Shown piece after piece: positions 1-9,363 of a DNA stretch of 64,000 nucleotides; within the stretch, counting starts at the first letter, position 1, and each line of letters starts with the position of its first letter. The position numbers and the translations under genes were made by a program. This stretch comes from Flavobacterium sp. I-STPP5a (lineage in GTDB: Bacteria; Bacteroidota; Bacteroidia; Flavobacteriales; Flavobacteriaceae): the NCBI RefSeq assembly GCF_009764685.1, contig NZ_VHLM01000019.1, positions 157,889 to 221,888 of the forward strand, given 5' to 3'. The notes below the pieces were generated by a model, which made no database searches, was not told the DNA's origin, and saw only the letters and a program-made list of their open reading frames with translations.

Positions 1-663
1 ATTTTCGGCTTCAAAAACATTTTGAACCGCTTCAGGAAGTTTTGATTTTGCTTGATTCATAAGGCTAGCAGGCAATAGGCCTAACATACCACCTTCAAGG
101 TGCGTTAATTCAGCTGTACTCAAAAGAGCGATAGCTGTTAGTTTTAGTTGTCCACTGAAATCGGCAAAACGGGATTTAGCAATTATAGCCCATAATAATT
201 CTTGAATGTTCTGCTGCTTTATTTCAGGATGTTTTTCGGCATTTTTTAAAATTGTAGTTATAATTTCTTGCTTAGGTCCTAGAGTGGGTGCGTACATGTA
301 CCCATCGCCTTGAGAAGGGGCAAAGGTACCTGCTTTTAAACAATAACTTTTGGCACTCATTTCATAAAAGCCATCGCACAATACAAAACCGCCTTCAGTA
401 GCTTTTGGTAATAAATATAAAGGCTGTACATTTTTGACCACCAGTAAATCAGGTAATTTTGATCCTGTTTGATCTACATCTTCAAATGAGGTCGTAATAG
501 ATTCTGGTTTTTTTAGTACTTGATCAAGTCCCATTTTTTTGGCTCCTAATGCAGCGCCTGCTTGTAATACTTTTTCTTTCCAACCGCTAAATTGGGAGTA
601 ACCTTGAAATCCAATGCACAACATTAGGATTGCAATACCATGCGATAATTTTAATTTTTTCAT
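1..663 (-). CDS. Unknown secreted protein, C-terminus beyond window
   Basis: Open frame of 221 codons reading leftward from an ATG at 663 to the window edge with no stop, so the C-terminus is missing. The first 23 or so residues (MKKLKLSHGIAILMLCIGFQ then GYSQ) look like a Sec signal peptide, implying export. The mature part holds the segment SYCLKAGTFAPSQGDGY near residue 110 and a C-terminal stretch with a GGMLGLLPASL motif. I do not recognise the family and assign no function. The gene faces away from the next gene's terminator and is probably its own transcription unit. Confidence 0.75.
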   Translation of the reverse strand, partial: MKKLKLSHGIAILMLCIGFQGYSQFSGWKEKVLQAGAALGAKKMGLDQVLKKPESITTSFEDVDQTGSKLPDLLVVKNVQPLYLLPKATEGGFVLCDGFYEMSAKSYCLKAGTFAPSQGDGYMYAPTLGPKQEIITTILKNAEKHPEIKQQNIQELLWAIIAKSRFADFSGQLKLTAIALLSTAELTHLEGGMLGLLPASLMNQAKSKLPEAVQNVFEAEN

Positions 664-793
664 TATTTAAAATTTAGTTTTTTATTCAAAGATAAAATTA
701 TTACTACTAAATAAATTAAAAAGAAGTTTAATTTTTCTATCGAGGTGTTGCCTTTTAAACAGTAATAAACTATCGTAAAGTGCTGTTTAGAAA

Positions 794-819
794 CAAAAAA
801 AGCTGCAGTTGCAGCTTTT
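794..819 (-). terminator. Rho-independent terminator after TPM gene
   Basis: The stem GCTGC/GCAGC (802-806 with 811-815), extended by A/T pairs, is followed on the minus strand by a T-run. It lies just downstream of the stop of the TPM-domain gene at 837. Confidence 0.7.
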
Positions 820-836
820 AATTAATTGTATGTGTT

Positions 837-1646
837 TTACCAGTCGCCTCCAGATCCTCCTCCAGAAAAACCGCCTCCGCCAAATCCACCACCGAATCCG
901 CCTCCGCCAAATCCTCCTCCAGAAGAACCACCACCAAAACCTCCGCCTCCGCCACCACGGCCAAGACTGCTAAGTATGATGACATCCATAAGGCTAGGGC
1001 CAAAGCCACCGCCGCGATTTCCAGAGTTGCCACCGCCTTTGTTTCGAGAAGCTAGTACGATGATAACTACTATAATCACAATAATGGGAACAATGGGGAA
1101 TTTTTTTTCTTTTGATTTGTCTACGCGTTTCCCTTTATATTTCCCTTTAAAAACATCAAAAAGTGCATCAGTTCCTTTATCAAGTCCATTGTAATAACTT
1201 CCGGCTTTAAATTCGGGAATAATAATGTTTCGAGTTATTTCACCGCCAATTCCGGCCGTCAATCGATCTTCAAGACCATATCCTGCTGAAATCCATATTT
1301 TTCGTTCCGCTTTTGCTAATAAAATAAGAACACCATTATCATTTTGTGCAGTGCCTCCAATTCCCCAAGTTTGCCCCCATTTAGGAGTAAGAATCCCTAT
1401 GTCTTCGCCCTTAAGGCTTTCAATGGTAATAACAACAATTTGAGTAGTGGTTGAGTCTGCATATTTGACTAATTTTTCCTCAAGCTGTGCTTTTTCGCTT
1501 TCGCTTAAAACCTTAGCGTAATCATATACTGAAGTTTGAAAAGTAGGTTTTTCCGGAATTGTAAATTGTGCAAAGCTTATTTGTGCGAAAAATAAAGTGA
1601 CAAATAGTTTTAGATACAACAAGGCATTCTTTTTTTGTACTACCAT
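837..1646 (-). CDS. TPM-domain membrane protein with glycine-rich tail
   Basis: 269 aa. A signal peptide (about residues 1-26, ending SFAQ) is followed by a TPM domain (about 35-150; the fold is known from plant TLP18.3 and bacterial YgcG proteins). One transmembrane helix follows (about 184-199, rich in I/V), then a glycine/serine-rich C-terminus (about 205-269). The TPM domain should therefore be periplasmic with the Gly-rich tail in the cytoplasm. The start ATG overlaps the stop of the upstream TPM gene (TAATG at 1648-1644), which indicates translational coupling. TPM proteins are often encoded beside LemA, as here; the molecular role of the pair is not settled. The domain call is by motif and architecture. 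Confidence 0.88.
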   Translation of the reverse strand: MVVQKKNALLYLKLFVTLFFAQISFAQFTIPEKPTFQTSVYDYAKVLSESEKAQLEEKLVKYADSTTTQIVVITIESLKGEDIGILTPKWGQTWGIGGTAQNDNGVLILLAKAERKIWISAGYGLEDRLTAGIGGEITRNIIIPEFKAGSYYNGLDKGTDALFDVFKGKYKGKRVDKSKEKKFPIVPIIVIIVVIIVLASRNKGGGNSGNRGGGFGPSLMDVIILSSLGRGGGGGGFGGGSSGGGFGGGGFGGGFGGGGFSGGGSGGDW

Positions 1647-2083
1647 TATCCTCTAGATATTTCGTTTGATAATTCATTTGTATCACCTTCTTGCCAAGGA
1701 AAATAGTGTTGCAATTGTTGCCCAGCACTTGTAATGCCATCAATAAGTCCTTGTTTAAAATTACCTTGTTTGAAGTGCGCTACCATTACATCACGAGTAC
1801 TGTCCCAAAAATCACTTTTTACAGCATCGTTGATTCCTTTATCACCGCAAATGACAAAATTACGATCTTCAACCGCTAGATAGATCAAAACACCATTTTG
1901 GAGTTCAGTTGCATCCATTTTAAGTTCGTTAAAAACTTCCATAGCACGATCAAAATGATCCATAGTGGTGGTTTTTTCGATGTGAACTCTAATCTCGCCC
2001 GAAGTGTTTTTTTCAGCATTACAAATAGCTGTTACAATTTCTTGTTCCTCTTCTTTGGTTAAAAAATCTTCTACTTTTGACAT
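1646..2083 (-). CDS. Small TPM-domain protein without signal peptide
   Basis: 145 aa if started at MSKVEDF (ATG at 2083). An upstream in-frame ATG at 2146 would place the N-terminus inside a long hairpin (2105-2157), so I prefer 2083. The whole protein is one TPM domain: the N-terminal helix EEEQEIVTAI, the strand GEIRVHIEKT and the segment NGVLIYLAVEDRNFVICGD match the family pattern. No signal peptide or membrane segment is visible, so this copy is probably cytoplasmic, unlike its secreted neighbour. It is the middle gene of lemA-TPM-TPM and its stop overlaps the next start. Confidence 0.85.
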   Translation of the reverse strand: MSKVEDFLTKEEEQEIVTAICNAEKNTSGEIRVHIEKTTTMDHFDRAMEVFNELKMDATELQNGVLIYLAVEDRNFVICGDKGINDAVKSDFWDSTRDVMVAHFKQGNFKQGLIDGITSAGQQLQHYFPWQEGDTNELSNEISRG

Positions 2084-2104
2084 CGGAAATAGTTTTGAGT
2101 GAAA

Positions 2105-2157
2105 AATAACGATTTTCAATCCCACTAGTTTGCTAGTAGTAATCAAAAATCGTTATT
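2105..2157. repeat. Intercistronic inverted repeat between lemA and TPM gene
   Basis: A perfect 12-bp inverted repeat, AATAACGATTTT (2105-2116) and AAAATCGTTATT (2146-2157), encloses a smaller ACTAG/CTAGT stem. It sits between the lemA stop and the TPM start in a co-directional cluster. It could stabilise or process the mRNA, or act as a weak terminator. Confidence 0.7.
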
Positions 2158-2175
2158 CAAAATAAAAAATAAGGT

Positions 2176-2757
2176 TTAGAATTTTACTTCAACAGGTTTT
2201 TCAGCTCCTGCAACAGCTTTAAAGGCTGCTTTTTCTTTGTAGTCTGATAAAAACAATTTTCTAGGATTTTTCAAAACATAATTGTTGTATACTTCAACCG
2301 ACTCGTTAAAACGTGTTCTTGCTGTTAAAATTTGATTCTCTGTGCTCGCTAATTCGTCTTGCAATTTCATGAAATTTGAATTTGCTTTCAATTCAGGATA
2401 GCGTTCTACAGAAACTAATAATTTAGACAAAGAGCTACTCACCCCGCTTTGAGCTGAGTTGAACGCTGCTAATTGTTCTGGGCTCACGTTTGCTGGGTCA
2501 ATTGTTACAGAGGTAGCTTTAGCACGTGCTTCTATAACAGCTGTTAAGGTTTCTTTTTCAAAATCAGCTGCTCCTTTTACAGTGTTTACTAGGTTGCCAA
2601 TTAAATCATTTCTTCTTTGGTACGAAGTTTCTACATTACCCCATTCTTTTTTAACTGATTGATCTACTACAACAGCTCCGTTAGTTACATTGATGTAGTA
2701 CATTATAGCTACTACAACTAATCCTCCTACTATAATCCAAGGCAAAAATCTTCTCAT
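2176..2757 (-). CDS. lemA: LemA family protein
   Basis: 193 aa, a normal length for LemA. One N-terminal transmembrane helix (about residues 5-22) is followed by a long helical domain with family features: VKKEWGNVETSYQRRNDLI, then NLVNTVKGAADFEKETL and a repeat of helices up to the C-terminus. LemA proteins are membrane-anchored with an external helical bundle; their biochemical role is not established. It is followed by two TPM-domain genes, the usual neighbourhood. The call is confident at family level only. Confidence 0.93.
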   Translation of the reverse strand: MRRFLPWIIVGGLVVVAIMYYINVTNGAVVVDQSVKKEWGNVETSYQRRNDLIGNLVNTVKGAADFEKETLTAVIEARAKATSVTIDPANVSPEQLAAFNSAQSGVSSSLSKLLVSVERYPELKANSNFMKLQDELASTENQILTARTRFNESVEVYNNYVLKNPRKLFLSDYKEKAAFKAVAGAEKPVEVKF

Positions 2758-2820
2758 GTTTGTTTAATTTAGTGTTTAAAATTTAGTTATTTAGTTTTTC
2801 TCACGCGGGTGAGGTTTGTT

Positions 2821-3153
2821 TTAAAGTTCGTTTTTTATGTTGGTTAATTGCATTCGTATTGATTCTAGTTTTCTAATAATTTCAAATTTATCCAAAGTTT
2901 TCTTTTGGCCTTCTTTCAAATGGGTCTTAGCACCTTCTAGTGTAAATCCTCTTTCTTTGACAAGGTGATAAATCAATTGCAAATTAGTAATATCCTCAGG
3001 CGTAAACATTCTATTGCCTTTTGCATTCTTCTTTGGTTTCAAAATATCAAACTCACTATCCCAAAACCGAATGAGTGATGCATTTACATCAAAAGCTTTG
3101 GCTACTTCGCCTATGCTGTAGTATCGTTTGTCTTTTGAAAGCTCAATGTGCAT
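2821..3153 (-). CDS. MerR-family transcriptional regulator
   Basis: 110 aa. The N-terminal winged HTH (about residues 9-75) reads YYSIGEVAKAF then SLIRFWDSEFDILKPKKN, followed by the wing region NRMFTPEDI, as in short MerR-type regulators of Bacteroidota. The C-terminal 35 residues form a helix, probably for dimerisation. There is no cysteine-rich metal site, so the effector cannot be guessed. It lies between the M23 peptidase and lemA genes on the same strand. Confidence 0.88.
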   Translation of the reverse strand: MHIELSKDKRYYSIGEVAKAFDVNASLIRFWDSEFDILKPKKNAKGNRMFTPEDITNLQLIYHLVKERGFTLEGAKTHLKEGQKKTLDKFEIIRKLESIRMQLTNIKNEL

Positions 3154-3211
3154 TTTTATCTATTTTCTAATTTTTTGTAATTCTAATTTTGTTATCCAAT
3201 GAAATTTCATC

Positions 3212-3252
3212 TTTCACAACTCACTTTTCACAACTCACATTTCACATCTCAC
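3212..3252. repeat. Short tandem repeat, three units
   Basis: Three imperfect tandem copies of TTTCACAACTCAC (13-14 bp period) lie between the M23 and MerR genes. Units: 3212-3224, 3225-3238 and 3239-3252, the last with ATCTCAC in place of ACTCAC. Confidence 0.8.
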
Positions 3253-3256
3253 TATC

Positions 3257-4234
3257 CTAATCCAGCGACTGGTTTTCTTGATTCGCTAATTGTGAAATAG
3301 CTACATATTCAACCGCCGATATGTTTCCGTAATAAAAATTAAGTGGGTTTACTACCTTTTTATCTTTCAACACTTCATAATGTAAATGCGGAGCTTCTGA
3401 TCGGCCAGTACTTCCTACGTAACCTATAATGTCACCTCTTTTTACACGCTGTCCTGCTCTTGTATTGTACTTGCTCAAGTGTGCGTATAAAGTTTCATAT
3501 CCAAATCCGTGCCGAATTACAATATGATTTCCGTAGCCTGATGCTGTATTGTCCGCTTTTGCCACAACACCATCACCAGTAGCATAAATTGGTGTTCCAC
3601 TTTTGGCTGTAAAATCCATGCCTTCATGCATTTTACGAGCTTTCGTAAAAGGATCTGTTCGGTATCCAAAACCAGATGCCATGTGTTTTAAGTTCTCATT
3701 TCGTACCGGTTGAATGGCAGGAATAGCTGACAAAAATTCACTTTTAGCTGCTGCTAATTTTAAAATTTCGTCTAGTGACTTTGATTGAATGGCTAATTGT
3801 TTACTCATAACATCAATCCTTTTGGTGGTATTGATGACTAATTGTGAATTATTATAACCTTCCAGCAATTCATATCTATTTTTACCCTGAAAACCAGCTT
3901 TCCTAATAGAGTCTGGGATTGCAGTTTTGTTAAAATACACCCTATAAACATTGTTGTCACGTTCTTCTATTGCGTCAAGCGCACCGTTCACCTGATCCAT
4001 TTTTTTATTGAGAATGGCATAATTTAATTTTAAATTTTCAATCTCTCGGGCTTGCAAGCGGTCTTTTGGTGTTTCAAAAAATGGGGTGTTCAACAAAATG
4101 ATAAAACTCAAAAAACCAAACAACGCGGCAGCTAGTATAAATAGAATAACAACACCAAATTTTCTCCTTTTTTGTGTTTTTATTTTCCTGTAGGCTAGAT
4201 TTTCAGAATCGTAATAATATTTTACTTTCGACAT
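3257..4234 (-). CDS. M23 family metallopeptidase (LytM-type)
   Basis: 325 aa. A transmembrane helix lies at about residues 27-50, then a coiled-coil region (about 60-170), then an M23 domain (about 185-300). The zinc-site pattern is complete: H203 and D207 in MHEGMDF (HxxxD) and the HxH pair H283/H285 in APHLHYEV. It should sit in the inner membrane with the peptidase in the periplasm, cleaving peptidoglycan cross-links or activating an amidase. The gene is divergent from alaS. Confidence 0.93.
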   Translation of the reverse strand: MSKVKYYYDSENLAYRKIKTQKRRKFGVVILFILAAALFGFLSFIILLNTPFFETPKDRLQAREIENLKLNYAILNKKMDQVNGALDAIEERDNNVYRVYFNKTAIPDSIRKAGFQGKNRYELLEGYNNSQLVINTTKRIDVMSKQLAIQSKSLDEILKLAAAKSEFLSAIPAIQPVRNENLKHMASGFGYRTDPFTKARKMHEGMDFTAKSGTPIYATGDGVVAKADNTASGYGNHIVIRHGFGYETLYAHLSKYNTRAGQRVKRGDIIGYVGSTGRSEAPHLHYEVLKDKKVVNPLNFYYGNISAVEYVAISQLANQENQSLD

Positions 4235-4334
4235 ATTTTAAAATACCCTATTTTTGCACACTATAATGGGTTAGACGAACAAATTTAAGAAATGTTTCAT
4301 TTGTTACCGTCTTTTTTTAAGAATAAATAAATTA

Positions 4335-4484
4335 GGTGCCTGTTCCAGCTATTCGTTGCAAGTTTACCTTTTTGCCCTCTTTTTTTCTTTGGATCCAGCA
4401 GGAGCTTCCTACGGTCGCTCTGCCAGCTCCAGAAAAAATAGTAGGCAAAAATGCAAAGCTTTACACTGCTATCTGGGGCAAAAA
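4335..4484. repeat. Dispersed intergenic repeat, copy A
   Basis: This is most of the 317-bp gap before alaS. It starts with GTGCCTGTTCCAGCTATTCG and ends with CACTGCTATCTGGGGCA, with arms that partly pair (GCAGGAGCTTCC near GCCAGCTCC). Related blocks occur at 13991-14140, 48932-49012 and 59221-59299. No ORF is present. Confidence 0.65.
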
Positions 4485-4551
4485 AGAGTGAAAGATTAAA
4501 AGATTGAAAAATTCAATTCTTAGCAATCTTTAAAATATTTAAATCAAATCA

Positions 4552-7188
4552 ATGACATCACAAGACGTACGCAAGCAATTTCTAGAATTTTTCGCCTCAA
4601 ATGGGCATTTAATTGTTCCATCAGCACCTATTGTCCTAAAGGATGATCCCACCTTGATGTTTAATAATTCTGGAATGGCTCAATTCAAAGAGTTTTTTTT
4701 AGGAAACGGAACTCCAAAAAATAATCGAATAGCCGATACTCAGAAATGCTTGCGTGTATCAGGAAAACACAATGATCTCGAAGATGTAGGTTTTGATACG
4801 TACCACCACACCATGTTTGAAATGTTAGGAAACTGGTCTTTTGGTGATTATTTCAAAAAAGAAGCCATCAATTGGGCTTGGCAACTTTTGACCGAAGTGT
4901 ACAAAATCCCAAAAGAAAACTTATACGTTTCTGTTTTTGAAGGAAGTAAAGAAGATAATGTTCCTTTTGATCAAGAAGCTTGGGATATTTGGAAAGAATT
5001 GATTGATGAAGACCGAATCATTCTTGGAAACAAGAAAGACAACTTTTGGGAAATGGGAGATCAAGGACCGTGTGGACCATGCTCTGAAATACACGTTGAT
5101 TTGCGTACCGATGCTGAGAAGTCTTTGGTTTCAGGAAAAAGTCTTGTAAACAATGACCACCCACAAGTAGTTGAAATCTGGAATAATGTATTCATGGAGT
5201 TCAACCGTAAAGCCGATGGATCTCTTGAAAAACTTCCGGCACAGCACGTAGATACCGGAATGGGATTTGAGCGTTTGTGTATGGCTTTGCAAGGCAAAAC
5301 ATCTAATTATGACACGGATGTTTTCACGCCACTTATTGAGAAAGTAGAACAAATTACAGGTTTTAAATACACATCTGATGAAGTGAAAAACATTTCAGAG
5401 GAACAAAATAAAACCAATATTGCCATTCGTGTTATTGTAGATCACGTGCGCGCCGTAGCGTTTGCAATTGCTGACGGACAATTGCCGTCAAACACAGGAG
5501 CTGGTTATGTAATTCGTAGAATTTTGCGTCGTGCTATTCGTTACGGATTTACATTTTTGGACACCAAAGAACCTTTTATCAATAAACTGGTAGCGGTTTT
5601 GGCAAATCAAATGGGAGAGTTTTTCCCAGAGATTAAAGCACAACAACAATTGGTTACCAATGTAATTCGCGAGGAAGAAGCTTCGTTTTTACGAACTTTA
5701 GACCAAGGATTGCAATTGTTAGACAAAGTGGTTGCGGAAACCTCAGGAAATGAAGTATCAGGAGCAAAAGTTTTTGAATTGTACGATACATTTGGTTTTC
5801 CAAAAGATTTGACTGCTTTGATTTTAAAAGAAAAAGGATACACCTACAACGAAACAGATTTTGAAGTTGAACTGCAAAAGCAAAAAGCGCGTTCGCGTGC
5901 CGCATCTGAAGTTTCAACCGAAGATTGGTCGGTTTTAATTCCTGGAAATGTAGAAACTTTTGTGGGTTACGATCAAACACAAAACGAAGTAAAAATTACT
6001 CGTATTCGTAAAGTGGATTCTAAAAAAGACGGAATTTTATATCAGATTGTTTTAGACAATACACCATTTTATCCAGAAGGTGGAGGACAAGTGGGTGATA
6101 AAGGAACACTAGTTTCTGCTAATGAAACGATTGATATCATTGATACAAAAAAAGAAAATAACTTAATATTACATTTTGCAAAACAGCTTCCAGAAAATAT
6201 TGAGGCTGGTTTCACAGCAAAAGTAAATACGGATTTAAGAACGTCAACTTCTAAGAATCACTCGGCTACGCACTTGATGCATTTGGCTTTGAGAAGTATT
6301 TTAGGAACGCACGTAGAGCAAAAAGGATCCTTAGTAAATCCAAACTATTTGCGTTTTGACTTTTCGCATTTTTCTAAAGTTTCAGATGAGGAATTGCGTC
6401 AAGTGGAGGCAAGTGTGAATGCTCAAATTGAAGCGCAGTTGCAATTGGTAGAACACCGCAATATTCCAATTAAAGAAGCATTGGGCAAAGGTGCAATGGC
6501 TCTGTTTGGAGAAAAATACGGAGATTCAGTTCGAATGATAGAATTTGGCGAAAGTAAAGAACTTTGTGGCGGAATTCACGTAAAAAACACAGCTGAAATC
6601 TGGCATTTCAAAATCATTTCTGAAGGTGCAGTTGCAGCAGGAATTCGTAGAGTTGAAGCCATTACGGGTGATGCAGTGAAAAATTTCTATCAAAATCAAG
6701 AAAATACTTTGGCGGAAATCAAAGAAACCTTGAAAAATCCACAAGATGTTTTAAAATCAGTAACTTCATTACAAGACGATAACACAAAGTTAAAAAAACA
6801 GATTGAGCAATTATTAAAAGAGAAAATCGACGGATTAAAGAATGTTTTAGTCGCTGATTTTCAAGAGGTAAACGGTATTAACTTTTTGGCAAAGCAAGTA
6901 GATTTATCAATGAGTTCCACTAAAGATTTGGCGCAAGCCATTGGAACAGCTAAACCAAATTCATTTGTATTTTTAGCTTCAATTGAAGATAATACACCAA
7001 ATATTCATTGCTATATTTCTAAAGAATTGGTTGCAGAAAAAGCATTAAATGCAGGAACTGTAATTAGAGAATTAGGGAAATTAATCGAAGGAAATGGTGG
7101 CGGACAGCCGTTTTTCGCTTCTGGAAAAGGAAAGAATGTAAACGGGATTGCTGAGGCTTTGGCTAAGGCAGTTGAATTTCTGAAGTAG
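4552..7188 (+). CDS. alaS: Alanine-tRNA ligase
   Basis: 878 aa, full length for bacterial AlaRS, which charges tRNA(Ala) and edits Ser/Gly mischarging in the cytoplasm. The N-terminal class II catalytic core starts with [10 protein letters not shown] and contains [11 protein letters not shown] and the [17 protein letters not shown] block. The editing domain has HSATHLMH (H569, H573) and CGGIHV (C672, H676), the four zinc ligands. The C-terminal oligomerisation domain ends with [15 protein letters not shown]. It is monocistronic with its own terminator. Confidence 0.98.
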   Translation: MTSQDVRKQFLEFFASNGHLIVPSAPIVLKDDPTLMFNNSGMAQFKEFFLGNGTPKNNRIADTQKCLRVSGKHNDLEDVGFDTYHHTMFEMLGNWSFGDYFKKEAINWAWQLLTEVYKIPKENLYVSVFEGSKEDNVPFDQEAWDIWKELIDEDRIILGNKKDNFWEMGDQGPCGPCSEIHVDLRTDAEKSLVSGKSLVNNDHPQVVEIWNNVFMEFNRKADGSLEKLPAQHVDTGMGFERLCMALQGKTSNYDTDVFTPLIEKVEQITGFKYTSDEVKNISEEQNKTNIAIRVIVDHVRAVAFAIADGQLPSNTGAGYVIRRILRRAIRYGFTFLDTKEPFINKLVAVLANQMGEFFPEIKAQQQLVTNVIREEEASFLRTLDQGLQLLDKVVAETSGNEVSGAKVFELYDTFGFPKDLTALILKEKGYTYNETDFEVELQKQKARSRAASEVSTEDWSVLIPGNVETFVGYDQTQNEVKITRIRKVDSKKDGILYQIVLDNTPFYPEGGGQVGDKGTLVSANETIDIIDTKKENNLILHFAKQLPENIEAGFTAKVNTDLRTSTSKNHSATHLMHLALRSILGTHVEQKGSLVNPNYLRFDFSHFSKVSDEELRQVEASVNAQIEAQLQLVEHRNIPIKEALGKGAMALFGEKYGDSVRMIEFGESKELCGGIHVKNTAEIWHFKIISEGAVAAGIRRVEAITGDAVKNFYQNQENTLAEIKETLKNPQDVLKSVTSLQDDNTKLKKQIEQLLKEKIDGLKNVLVADFQEVNGINFLAKQVDLSMSSTKDLAQAIGTAKPNSFVFLASIEDNTPNIHCYISKELVAEKALNAGTVIRELGKLIEGNGGGQPFFASGKGKNVNGIAEALAKAVEFLK

Positions 7189-7238
7189 TAATTACTTTAA
7201 TCTCGCAAGACGCAGAACTGCAAAGTTTTTATAAAATC

Positions 7239-7275
7239 AAACCCGACAAGTTTTAAAGCTGTCGGGTTTTTGTTT
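7239..7275 (+). terminator. Terminator after alaS
   Basis: The perfect 10-bp stem AAACCCGACA/TGTCGGGTTT (7239-7248 with 7260-7269) is followed by TTTGTTT. Confidence 0.85.
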
Positions 7276-7303
7276 GTCGTATTGATTCTTCCTTCTCATT
7301 TTT

Positions 7304-7330
7304 TGTCATTTCTCCTTCGTCGAAATGACA
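7304..7330. repeat. REP-like palindrome
   Basis: TGTCATTTC (7304-7312) pairs with GAAATGACA (7322-7330) around TCCTTCGTC. The sequence resembles a palindromic unit often seen between genes in Flavobacteria (recalled from experience; only one copy is seen here). Confidence 0.55.
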
Positions 7331-7396
7331 AATAGTACGTTTAATTGTTTTTTTACGGTAGCGACTTAAAGTCTTAGTAACTTAGAATCTTAAAAT

Positions 7397-9142
7397 TTAT
7401 TTTCGTTCCCCAATCTGCTGACGCCACATGGCGTAATACAAACCTTTTTCTTCTAATAATGCTTCGTGTTGGCCTTGTTCAATAATTTGTCCTTGTTCCA
7501 AAACAAAGATTTTATCAGCATGCATAACGGTTGACAATCGGTGTGCAATTAAAACAGTAATTCGGTTTTGGTCGGATATATTTCTAATTGTAGTATTAAT
7601 TTCTTCTTCGGTAATAGAATCAAGAGCAGAGGTTGCCTCATCAAAAATCAATAAATTTGGATTTCTCAAAATGGCTCTAGCAATAGATAAACGTTGTTTT
7701 TCGCCACCAGAAACTTTAATACCGCCTTCACCGATAGTGGAATTCAAGCCGTCTTCGGCACGCGCCAATAATGTTTGACAACTTGCTTTGTGTAGCACTT
7801 CTAGCACTTCTTCATCGGTTGCAGATGGTTTTACAAACAATAAATTTTCGCGAATTGTACCGCTAAATAATTGTGCATCTTGTGTTACAAATCCGAGTTG
7901 TTTTCTCAAATCTAGCAAATCAATTTCTTTAGAATCCATTTCGTTGTAACGCACATTTCCCTTTTCGGGAGGGTACAATCCAACAAGAAGTTTAACCAAG
8001 GTTGTTTTTCCTGCACCTGACGGGCCAACAAAGGCAATTGTTTCTCCTTGTTTGATCTCAAAATTTATGTTTTCAACAGCATTGTGTTTTGCTGATTTGT
8101 GCTTGAAACTCACATTGGAAAAGGCTAAAGATTGTATTGCACCAACATTTCTAGCATTTTTTGGACGAAATTCTGTGGGTGCATTTAATAATTCTTTGAA
8201 GTTTTCCATTGAAACTTTGGTTTCATTCAGCGCGATTATGAATGTTCCTAACTCTTGTAACGGTCCAAAAATAAAGAAGGTAAAAAAGACCATTGTCAAT
8301 AAATCACCAACAATAATTTTGCCTCCAAACAAGAAATAGTACAAGGTAAAAACAACACATGTTCTAAGAAAATGAACCGTTGTTCCTTGAATAAAACTTA
8401 AACTTCTAATAAAACGAATTTTTTGTAATTCGAGATGTAAAATTTTAAGGGTGTTTAAATTGAGACGTTTTTCTTCTTGATACGTTAATCCCAAGCTTTT
8501 CACAAGTTCAATATTGCGTAAACTTTCTGTAGTTGATCCTGCTAAGGTGTTTGTTTGGGTTACAATTTTTCTTGAAACTACCTTTATTTTTTTGCCTAAA
8601 TAAGAACTTACCAATGCAATAATTGGGGCTGTAATTAAGAAAATGAGTGAAATTCGGTAATCAATTTGCGAAACATACACCACTACAAAAACAAACCCAA
8701 TAACGGTCTGGAATATTAACGAAATAGAGAGTGTAATTAATTTTTCGGAATCCTGACGAACCTTAGTTAATTTACTTAAAGTTTCGCCACTTCGCTGGTC
8801 TTCAAATTGTTCATAGGGCAAATCGAGCGATTTTTTGATGCCCTCTGTGTACATAGCTGCACCAGTGCGCTGAATGACAATATTGGTAAAATAGTCTTGA
8901 AAGTTTTTCGTAATTCTGGAAATCATTGCTGCGCCAAGGGATAATCCTAGCCAAAATGAAACCGATTTTAAAAAACCTATTTCATTGCCTTTGTATTTTG
9001 AAATTCCAACACCGCAATCCTGAATTAATTTTCCAGTAATAATTGAGTCAGATAAGCTAAAGCAAATGTTTATTGTTGCCATAAGTAAGGCAATAAATAG
9101 TAAGGCTTTATGTTTTTTGAGATAAGAATATAATAGTTTCAT
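7397..9142 (-). CDS. ABC exporter, fused membrane and ATPase domains
   Basis: 581 aa half-transporter. The membrane domain has about six helices (residues 12-310). The nucleotide-binding domain has Walker A GPSGAGKTT (373-381), the Q-loop at Q421, the signature VSGGE (477-481), Walker B LLIFDE (D501, E502) and the H-loop at H534. It should work as a homodimer in the inner membrane; the MsbA-like arrangement suggests a lipid, drug or peptide substrate, which the sequence does not reveal. Monocistronic, with a promoter box at 9180-9187. Confidence 0.93.
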   Translation of the reverse strand: MKLLYSYLKKHKALLFIALLMATINICFSLSDSIITGKLIQDCGVGISKYKGNEIGFLKSVSFWLGLSLGAAMISRITKNFQDYFTNIVIQRTGAAMYTEGIKKSLDLPYEQFEDQRSGETLSKLTKVRQDSEKLITLSISLIFQTVIGFVFVVVYVSQIDYRISLIFLITAPIIALVSSYLGKKIKVVSRKIVTQTNTLAGSTTESLRNIELVKSLGLTYQEEKRLNLNTLKILHLELQKIRFIRSLSFIQGTTVHFLRTCVVFTLYYFLFGGKIIVGDLLTMVFFTFFIFGPLQELGTFIIALNETKVSMENFKELLNAPTEFRPKNARNVGAIQSLAFSNVSFKHKSAKHNAVENINFEIKQGETIAFVGPSGAGKTTLVKLLVGLYPPEKGNVRYNEMDSKEIDLLDLRKQLGFVTQDAQLFSGTIRENLLFVKPSATDEEVLEVLHKASCQTLLARAEDGLNSTIGEGGIKVSGGEKQRLSIARAILRNPNLLIFDEATSALDSITEEEINTTIRNISDQNRITVLIAHRLSTVMHADKIFVLEQGQIIEQGQHEALLEEKGLYYAMWRQQIGERK

Positions 9143-9179
9143 AGTAATTCAAGAGTAGTTGGGTGGGCTTTTGCCCATG

Positions 9180-9187
9180 CAAAAATA
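9180..9187 (-). promoter_or_regulatory. -7 box for ABC exporter
   Basis: TATTTTTG on the minus strand matches the Bacteroidota TAnnTTTG box, about 40 nt before the ABC exporter start codon. Confidence 0.6.
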
Positions 9188-9305
9188 TCAAATAAATGTG
9201 CACCTTTGGATTCTTAAATTAGGAATGATTGTTAAATACAAATTTTAATCATTTTTAAAACTATATTCAAATAGTTGTTGGAATTAGGACTCTATTTTTA
9301 CTACT

Positions 9306-9348
9306 AAAAATGCGGCTAACATCCTAAAATGTAATAGCCGCATTTTCT
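9306..9348 (-). terminator. Terminator after unknown gene 9364-10200
   Basis: The stem AATGCGGCTA/TAGCCGCATT spans 9309-9344. The A-run on the plus side reads as a T-run on the minus strand, and a T-run also follows on the plus side, so it may work in both directions. Confidence 0.75.
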
Positions 9349-9363
9349 GTAATGAAAGATGTT

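Noticed and set aside
826..1194. Proline-rich ORF on the plus strand
   Set aside because: It is the antisense of the glycine-rich tail of the TPM-domain gene; composition is explained by that.
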